Assembly: GCA_021799325.1 (NCBI GenBank)
Contig: JAJZAS010000023.1
Coordinates: forward strand, 1 to 11,593
Origin: Bacillota bacterium
GTDB taxonomy: Bacteria > Bacillota > Bacilli > Alicyclobacillales > SLC66
Length of the DNA: 11,593 nucleotides
Reading direction: 5' to 3'
Below are positions 6,834 through 11,593 of the stretch, piece after piece (positions within the stretch are counted from its first letter, which is position 1; every line of letters begins with the position of its first letter). A program made the translations under genes and the position numbers. The notes below the pieces were generated by a model. The model was not told where the DNA came from and did no database searches. It saw only the letters and a program-made list of their open reading frames with translations.

Positions 6834-7208
6834 TTATCGTACAAAAAAAGTGCCCGTTGCTCTGGCGACAAGCAGGTTTTCCTCGTTTACCACCCGGCAA
6901 TCCGCATACATGAGCGTGCGCCCCTTTTTCACGATAGTAGCCGCTGCCGTTAAGCTTTTCCCCTTAGCACCTTGCAAAAAGGTGGTATGTAAATCAATGG
7001 TCACTGCCTGTTGAACACCTGCCTCATCTGCATCCATCAAATTCGACATGGCCACATCGACTAGTGCCGAAATGATGCCACCGTGTACCACCCCTACGCT
7101 GTTGATGTGAAGCGGTTGCAAAGGCAGCGTTACATGGACTTCACTTGGACTCACTCGCTCATAAACAAACCCCAAAAACTCATCAAACGGCTGTTTAATA
7201 AAACTCAT
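6834..7208 (-). CDS. PaaI-like hotdog-fold thioesterase (HGG type)
   Basis: This is a 124-residue single hotdog-domain protein of the PaaI/YdiI-like group, which hydrolyses acyl-CoA or aryl-CoA thioesters and usually forms tetramers. The motif VGVVHGGIISALVDVAMS lies at 38-55, with the canonical HGG at 42-44 and Asp51 in the catalytic helix. The beta-rich C-terminal half (TIDLHTTFLQGAKGKSL to ATGTFF) matches the family pattern. The frame is open back to 7322, but the family start and the purine-rich GGGAGAGGG just upstream point to ATG 7208; upstream codons would read through the terminator of the previous gene. It lies 88 bases before the flavoenzyme gene on the same strand, so the two may share transcription, although the repeat between them suggests separate control. 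The substrate cannot be told. Confidence 0.88.
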   Translation of the reverse strand: MSFIKQPFDEFLGFVYERVSPSEVHVTLPLQPLHINSVGVVHGGIISALVDVAMSNLMDADEAGVQQAVTIDLHTTFLQGAKGKSLTAAATIVKKGRTLMYADCRVVNEENLLVARATGTFFVR

Positions 7209-7242
7209 AAAACCCTCTCCCGATTCTATGTAGGTATGCTCT

Positions 7243-7273
7243 ATTCTACCGATTAACAGGGCAGCAAAGTCAA
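7243..7273 (-). promoter_or_regulatory. Possible promoter of the second thioesterase gene
   Basis: On the minus strand TTGACT (7273-7268) and TAGAAT (7248-7243) are good -35 and -10 hexamers, but the 19-base spacing is longer than ideal. It lies directly after the terminator of the coat-protein gene, where a new promoter is expected. Confidence 0.4.
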
Positions 7274-7275
7274 GC

Positions 7276-7308
7276 AAAAAACCGGGAATCCCATCGGGGA
7301 TTTCCGGT
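7276..7308 (-). terminator. Intrinsic terminator after the coat-protein gene
   Basis: On the minus strand ACCGGAAATCCC, loop CGAT, then GGGATTCCCGGT form a 12-bp stem with a single internal mismatch, running into TTTTTT (7281-7276). It lies 52 bases after the stop of the CotF-like gene and ends that transcript. Confidence 0.88.
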
Positions 7309-7360
7309 CGTCTACAAACCATCCTATCATTTTCAAACCATCAGTGATTTTTACAGATCG

Positions 7361-7912
7361 TCAGTGAACACCTACAGGTTGCATGGCAGTGTCGTAGGTA
7401 TTAGCAAGCATTTGCAAGTACGTGCTCGTTGCCTGCTCACCAGGGTAATAGCCATTTTTCGACATCCAACCAGCCACTTCAAACGCATGGTGGGAACTCA
7501 TCGTAAATGCATCCTCCAAAAACTGGCGAAGTTGTGGATCATCCGCTTCAAATGCGGCAAAAGCGTAGTTTTTCCCTGCTGCCTTGATGGCTAGCAAGTA
7601 GGAGGTAGCAATGGCCCTATCGTCAAACGTGGTGCCGCTCGGGTTCGGTTTGACGGCTTGTGGAGGCTTTGGCGTCCCTGCCATTTTGGCTGGCATCGCA
7701 GGTACTTTCAATTTCTCGCTGGAGGTACCGGTCTTTGCCCACTCCACTTTGATGTTATAGTCCTGAATGTGAGCGGCCAGTTGATTTTGCAAAATGCCTT
7801 TTAATTCAGGATCTTTTGCCTGCTGGATGAACACTCCCATGCTGTTGATGGTATTGACGCAACCCATTAGCAATTCATTTAATTCGTAGGCCTCATGACC
7901 ACGAAGTGCCAT
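7361..7912 (-). CDS. CotF-like spore coat protein
   Basis: This 183-residue protein has two helical parts joined by a proline-rich linker. Residues 97-160 match the coat F (ferritin-like) domain: DDRAIATSYLLAIKAAG at 97-113, a run with PQLRQFLEDAF at 126-136, a His-rich HHAFEVAGWM at 141-150 and the ending NGYYP at 153-157. Residues 6-60 form another amphipathic helical hairpin (EAYELNELLMG), probably a degenerate copy of the same fold. The linker, about 66-95, is rich in Pro and Lys. CotF-type proteins are assembled into the spore coat, so this supports a spore-forming host. ATG 7912 has AAGGGGG (7926-7920) 7 bases upstream. It lies 70 bases after the GDSL hydrolase gene with no terminator between them, so cotranscription is possible. 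I could not identify a sporulation sigma factor promoter in that gap. Confidence 0.82.
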   Translation of the reverse strand: MALRGHEAYELNELLMGCVNTINSMGVFIQQAKDPELKGILQNQLAAHIQDYNIKVEWAKTGTSSEKLKVPAMPAKMAGTPKPPQAVKPNPSGTTFDDRAIATSYLLAIKAAGKNYAFAAFEADDPQLRQFLEDAFTMSSHHAFEVAGWMSKNGYYPGEQATSTYLQMLANTYDTAMQPVGVH

Positions 7913-7982
7913 GCCAAGTCCCCCTTATGCGCATTGATATCATATCGTCAGCTCATAAGGTACCCATTTTCATCAGACTCAT

Positions 7983-8687
7983 TCAGTGGATGATTCCCAT
8001 ATCCCCCAGCTCATCCCGTATGATATTCGCCATCGCCAGATACCCAGTTTTGCTCGGATGAATGCCGTCATCACTAAGTAAATCCGCGAGATCTCCTGCC
8101 TGCTTAAACCGGCTTCGTAGATCAATACTTGGCACATTCATCTCTTTGATCAAACTTTTCAACTGACGATTGTAATTGCCGTGCCAATGCTCGATCCCAC
8201 CGCACGTGGCGATCCAGTGGGCAATGTTCTTCCCATGAAGTAACATGATTTGGGCATAATAGCGAACAGGATCAAGCGGCAAAACGGTCATCAATATCGG
8301 GGTGATGCCAGCGTTCCGCACGTCCTCTATGATTTGGCGTAAATTGTTCAGATAATCATTCAAAGAAACGATTGGTTCATGAGCTTCATCTGGCTTTTTT
8401 GCCACCTCAGCCCAGTCGAAGTTGCAATCGTTCCCTCCCACTTCTACGAGCACATAATCCGGTTGTGGTTCGATCACATCTGTGTCAAGGCGCTCTACCA
8501 TCAAAGTGGAATTGTCGTTAAAAACTCCTTTATTCAAGACTTCTCCATTGCTCTCACCCAACAGTTGCTGAAGCATGGCCGGATAATTTTCTTTTATGAT
8601 GCGTAGGCGTCCCTTTAAAAAGGTGATGCCTCTAGTGACGCTATCTCCAAAACATACGATGCGCATTTCTCTCACTACTTGTCCCAT
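7983..8687 (-). CDS. SGNH/GDSL-family hydrolase
   Basis: This 234-residue protein has the SGNH hydrolase fold, a family of esterases, lipases and carbohydrate deacetylases. The four catalytic blocks are visible: GDSVTRG at 14-20 with nucleophile Ser16, Gly54 in NKGVFND, Asn86 in GGND, and Asp207/His210 in DDGIHP. There is no signal peptide, so the enzyme is probably cytoplasmic. The segment at about 136-172, between blocks III and V, is rich in His and Trp (HGKNIAHWIATCGGIEHWHG) and likely forms the substrate-binding cap. The substrate is unknown. ATG 8687 follows AAGGAG with a 4-base gap, rather short; ATG 8666 is an alternative that would bring the first strand nearer the N-terminus. It precedes the CotF-like gene on the same strand. 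Confidence 0.88.
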   Translation of the reverse strand: MGQVVREMRIVCFGDSVTRGITFLKGRLRIIKENYPAMLQQLLGESNGEVLNKGVFNDNSTLMVERLDTDVIEPQPDYVLVEVGGNDCNFDWAEVAKKPDEAHEPIVSLNDYLNNLRQIIEDVRNAGITPILMTVLPLDPVRYYAQIMLLHGKNIAHWIATCGGIEHWHGNYNRQLKSLIKEMNVPSIDLRSRFKQAGDLADLLSDDGIHPSKTGYLAMANIIRDELGDMGIIH

Positions 8688-8716
8688 CTCTCTCCTTGAT
8701 ATCTTTCTCTCTACTC

Positions 8717-8745
8717 ATTATAACCCGTACAAGTTTCCCATTGCA
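8717..8745 (-). promoter_or_regulatory. Possible promoter of the GDSL hydrolase gene
   Basis: A perfect TATAAT on the minus strand (8722-8717) lies about 30 bases before the start codon. The hexamer 17 bases upstream, TGCAAT (8745-8740), is a poor -35, so the promoter may be weak or depend on an activator. Confidence 0.4.
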
Positions 8746-8753
8746 TACCAGCA

Positions 8754-9422
8754 TTACAAAATCGTCGCTTCACTTATGCACAAAGGGGAATCATTTTTCA
8801 CATTGTTAACAAGCGGTGAGACGGGATAGGCTTTCATTTTCTCTGCCTCATATGGTCGCAATAATTGCTTCACGTTTTGGAAATCCCTCGCAGACAGCCA
8901 GGTCTTTTCTTCCTCTTCTGTCAAAATGACAGGCATGCGCTCATGGATCTTTGTCATCCACTCGCTCGCAGCCGTGGTAATGATCGTGCAACTGCTGATT
9001 TTGTTTCCTTCAGGGTCAATCCATGTGTCGAAAAGCCCTGCCATCGCAAAAAGTGTCCGATCCCTAACCACCATGCGATAAGGGGTGGATTTGCCTGCGT
9101 CCCTTTTCCATTCATAATAACTATCTGCCGGAATGAGGCAGCGTTTACGGTCAAGCAATTGCCGATACGATGGTTTTTCCTCTAGCGATTCCGCGCGGGC
9201 GTTGATCATCTTGTATCCCACTCTAGCATCTTTAGAAAAATGTGGAATCAGGCCCCACTTGAGCGGTCCTATTCGACGTTCGCCATGGCTGGAGATGATG
9301 GCAGTAACGAGTTGCCCAGGTGCCACGTTGTATCGGGGACGGTCTGTATACTGCGAAGTGTTAATCGCAAATTCTCGTAGCACCTCCTCCCAATCCGTGG
9401 CAAAGGAAAACCTGCCGCACAT
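8754..9422 (-). CDS. SRAP-domain abasic-site protein (YedK/HMCES family)
   Basis: This 222-residue protein is a complete SRAP domain, the same length as E. coli YedK. These proteins sense abasic sites in single-stranded DNA and form a stable thiazolidine crosslink through Cys2 after removal of Met1, shielding the lesion. All active-site positions are present: Cys2 in MCGRF, Asn74 in NARAES, Glu104 in SYYEW and His160 in IHERMP. YNVAPGQ at 31-37 and KRCLIPADSYYEW at 93-105 are further family marks. The start at ATG 9422 is certain, because Cys2 must be exposed, and GGAGGG lies 6 bases upstream. The gene appears to stand alone after the permease terminator. A weak promoter may lie in 9440-9495, and no LexA-type site is evident in that gap. 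Confidence 0.95.
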   Translation of the reverse strand: MCGRFSFATDWEEVLREFAINTSQYTDRPRYNVAPGQLVTAIISSHGERRIGPLKWGLIPHFSKDARVGYKMINARAESLEEKPSYRQLLDRKRCLIPADSYYEWKRDAGKSTPYRMVVRDRTLFAMAGLFDTWIDPEGNKISSCTIITTAASEWMTKIHERMPVILTEEEEKTWLSARDFQNVKQLLRPYEAEKMKAYPVSPLVNNVKNDSPLCISEATIL

Positions 9423-9492
9423 TTTAATCCCTCCAAGCTAATCAATCAATTGGACTTACCTTCTATCGTACCTCATCATTCCCGATGTAGCC

Positions 9493-9532
9493 AAAAAAAT
9501 GACCTGAGCCCTATCTACCCGGCTCAGGCCAT
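9493..9532 (-). terminator. Intrinsic terminator after the permease gene
   Basis: The two arms at 9499-9510 and 9521-9532 (core CCTGAGCC / GGCTCAGG) form a 12-bp stem with one G-U pair and a 10-base loop. On the minus strand it runs into seven Ts (9499-9493). It begins 24 bases after the permease stop. On the plus strand the stem is followed only by CTTTTA, so it would be weaker in that direction. Confidence 0.92.
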
Positions 9533-9555
9533 CTTTTATATAGCTAACTCACATT

Positions 9556-11124
9556 TTACGCACTCTTGTGCATTTGTTTGGCTTCTGCTAGGGATTTGGT
9601 CGCATAACCGCTTCGCACACCCCATACAAAGAACAGCAATGAGAAAATTGCAACGACCACATTATCCCAAGGGAACGGTATGATTTTTTGACCGCCAAAA
9701 CTACCCAAATAGGACATGAGGAGAATAAATAGCAAGTAGACAACCAGCCAAATACCAGCTTTGATATCCCTGCCTAGGTTTTCTCTTAGTTCAGGTTTTT
9801 TCATCACAAAGCCGACATAAATGATTAAACCGACAATTTCCATGACGATGAGAGGCCACACGTTTGACCAGCCTGTCCAATAGATAATCAGCGTCCCCAC
9901 GATAAACGCGAGGGTGCTGATAAGCGTCAAATTGCGTACACGAAATGGGGTAGCCATATCCTGTGCGGTGCGTCGGAACACCACCGCAGAAACTGGCCCA
10001 ATCACATAGGTGAGTACAGTGGCGCCAGAAATAAAGCCGACAAGTGCACTCCATGTCGGAAATGGTGCCGTCCAAAAGATTCCCACAATCAAAGAGAACC
10101 AAAGAGCTGCCCGGGGAATTCCCGATTTTTCATGAACATTGCCAAATTTTCTCCACCAGTAGTGGTTCTCGGCCATCGCCATGGTGATGCGAGACGTCGA
10201 GGCAATATAGACGTTACCAGTCCCCGAAGGAGAAATCAGGGCATCCGCATAAAGGAAAAAGGCAAACCAGCCAAATCCGACAATGCCGAGTAACTGAACA
10301 AATGGCGCCGTAAAGTTAAGCGCGCCCCATCCTCCGGACAAGTTGCGAACGCCACCGATAAACCCAATCTGCAACAAAGTATAGAGGACTGCTGCAAGTA
10401 AAATTGCAATCACAATAGCGGGTCCAATATGTTTTTGCGGGTTTTTTGCCTCGCCGGCAAGTGCGCTGATTTGCCTGAATCCTAGGAAGGCAAACACCAC
10501 ACCAGAAGTAGCGATAGCGGAAAAAATCCCTTTCACGCCAAAAGGAGCAAACTGATGACTAGTAAAATTAGAACCATGGAATGCTGCCAAAAGTAAAATG
10601 ACCGTTATGGTTGGAACGATAAATTTCAGCGAAGTGACTACTGTATTGATCTTTGCAAATAAATTGACACCAAAATAATTTAATAAAAAGAAAAGTACGA
10701 GCAATCCCACTTCAATCAGCCAACCAACAATGGTAGGCATGCCGGAAGCTTGAAATAAAACTCCTTGAGGAAAATAACCGCTCGCGTAGTTAACGACAGC
10801 CTGCGCTTCTACTGGAGGGACTGTAGAATACGCGATCAGTGCGGCAAAACCCATTAAATAACTGGTGAGTGAACCATGAGAATAATCAGGATACTTGACA
10901 ATACCGCCTGATTCGGGCATTCTGGCGCCGAGTTCCCCATACACAAGCCCGATGAGAATAACTGCCACCGCACCGATAATCCAGGCAAAGAACGCTGCAG
11001 GCCCTGATGTTTTTGCCGCAGCCTGTGCTCCCAATAACCATCCGGAACCAATGATCCCACCTAAACCGATCATCGTAAGATCTAGGAAGCCAAGAGACTT
11101 TTTCAGTTTAGATTGACTTACCAC
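9556..11124 (-). CDS. APC-superfamily amino acid permease
   Basis: This is an integral membrane transporter of 522 residues with about 12-14 hydrophobic helices, in the amino acid-polyamine-organocation superfamily. The first helix carries the unwound substrate-binding motif GLGGIIGSGWLLG at 20-32, PESGG at 70-74 follows the second helix, and FAFLGFR with GEAKNPQKHIGPAI at 211-237 is the conserved helix-6 region. The length and long C-terminal part resemble YveA-like aspartate/proton symporters, but the substrate is not determinable by eye. The frame begins at TTG 11127, directly followed by GTG 11124. AAGGAG (11138-11133) is 8 bases from the GTG and 5 from the TTG, so GTG is preferred. The gene ends in its own terminator. 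No T-box or known amino acid riboswitch pattern is seen upstream. Confidence 0.92.
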   Translation of the reverse strand: MVSQSKLKKSLGFLDLTMIGLGGIIGSGWLLGAQAAAKTSGPAAFFAWIIGAVAVILIGLVYGELGARMPESGGIVKYPDYSHGSLTSYLMGFAALIAYSTVPPVEAQAVVNYASGYFPQGVLFQASGMPTIVGWLIEVGLLVLFFLLNYFGVNLFAKINTVVTSLKFIVPTITVILLLAAFHGSNFTSHQFAPFGVKGIFSAIATSGVVFAFLGFRQISALAGEAKNPQKHIGPAIVIAILLAAVLYTLLQIGFIGGVRNLSGGWGALNFTAPFVQLLGIVGFGWFAFFLYADALISPSGTGNVYIASTSRITMAMAENHYWWRKFGNVHEKSGIPRAALWFSLIVGIFWTAPFPTWSALVGFISGATVLTYVIGPVSAVVFRRTAQDMATPFRVRNLTLISTLAFIVGTLIIYWTGWSNVWPLIVMEIVGLIIYVGFVMKKPELRENLGRDIKAGIWLVVYLLFILLMSYLGSFGGQKIIPFPWDNVVVAIFSLLFFVWGVRSGYATKSLAEAKQMHKSA

Positions 11125-11138
11125 CAAAACATCTCCTT

Positions 11139-11593
11139 ATGAAAATTATGATAAATTTTGAATATAATACAAGTTAAAATCGATAAACCACCTCATTTCT
11201 ATGATGGATGAGTATTCAGAATTTCAATAAATCCCCCTTAAGAATGTAAGCATTTTCACAAGCTTTCTGCAAGCATACGCTTTACCGCATCATCGTATAA
11301 AAGCTGGGGGATGTATTGATGACTACATGTTTAACTCCTTATCACATTCAGTCTCCATTCACCCATGTTCACAGAGAGCTATTGTTTCCAACAATTAAGT
11401 CGTCAATGCCCCGTACGTCGAATCAGTTTGCAACAGCCCCGGCGTTTTATGTGATTTTTCGTATAATTATTCACAATTTGCTCTATTGCTACTTGCACAT
11501 AAGCCCCCTTATGCTGAATAGTATTTTTTAAATATTAGCGTAGATCTGGTAGATAAACTCAGGCGATTATAGAATTAGCAAAAAATGGGTATT
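11139..11593. other. About 455 bases without a convincing gene
   Basis: The first 50 bases are AT-rich and probably hold the permease promoter; TTGTAT (11172-11167) and CATAAT (11150-11145) with a 16-base spacer are present on the minus strand but would start transcription at the ribosome binding site. AAGC occurs three times in the same orientation at 11248, 11260 and 11271, roughly one helical turn apart, within a segment also rich in GCTT. On the plus strand an open frame of 70 codons from ATG 11319 to 11531 follows a GGGGG, but its composition is not protein-like. A weak 6-bp hairpin (11498-11513) precedes T6 by 10 bases. The end of the window shows nothing recognisable. Confidence 0.5.

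Noticed and set aside
7316..7343. AAACCATC occurring twice, 20 bases apart, after the coat gene
   Set aside because: A single short direct repeat downstream of a stop codon has no evident role and can occur by chance.
11498..11529. CATAAG-CCCC-CTTATG hairpin followed by T6
   Set aside because: The stem has only 6 pairs, mostly A-T, and the T-run is 10 bases away, so it does not fit an intrinsic terminator.
11319..11531. Open frame of 70 codons on the plus strand after a GGGGG
   Set aside because: Its composition is unlike a folded protein, it matches no family I know, and it ends in an AT-rich stretch. Chance in non-coding DNA is the simpler reading.

Overview
The window looks like ordinary chromosome from a spore-forming member of the Bacillota (Bacillales type). 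The evidence is a CotF-like spore coat protein, a divergent CidR/CidA/CidB (LrgAB-type) locus, strong AGGAGG-type ribosome binding sites, several TTG/GTG starts, sigma-A-type promoters and U-tailed intrinsic terminators. Base composition is intermediate. The genus cannot be fixed from the sequence; an Alicyclobacillaceae-like organism is possible but is only a guess. There is no rRNA, tRNA, CRISPR array, transposase, integrase or phage gene.

Left part (1-3137): a LysR regulator and an FTR1 iron permease are read leftward, 55 bases apart (16 to the longest possible permease frame). Divergently, cidA and cidB overlap by 4 bases and are read rightward. The gap between the divergent units holds a perfect 11-bp inverted repeat overlapping the -35 of the cidA promoter, which fits control of cidAB by the LysR protein. 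Middle-left (3138-5788): a PaaI-like thioesterase (+) ends inside its own intrinsic terminator and converges on a large methyl-accepting chemotaxis protein (-). The receptor's dCache sensor carries the full amino-acid-binding signature, and it has a clear sigma-A promoter.

Middle-right (5789-8753), all on the minus strand: a nitronate monooxygenase/FabK-type flavoenzyme preceded by a 9-bp inverted repeat, a second PaaI-like thioesterase, a CotF-like coat protein with its own terminator, and an SGNH/GDSL hydrolase. Right part (8754-11593): an SRAP-domain (YedK/HMCES) DNA-protein crosslink protein, a terminator, an APC-family amino acid permease, and about 455 bases with no convincing gene.

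Functionally the genes are mostly independent housekeeping or accessory units: overflow metabolism/cell lysis control, iron uptake, amino-acid sensing and transport, acyl-CoA hydrolysis, nitronate detoxification, sporulation and abasic-site protection. I did not find a convincing new multi-gene system. The points most worth a second look are the cid operator, the odd start of the LysR gene, the FTR1 gene behind it, the terminator inside the thioesterase gene, and the inverted repeat before the flavoenzyme.
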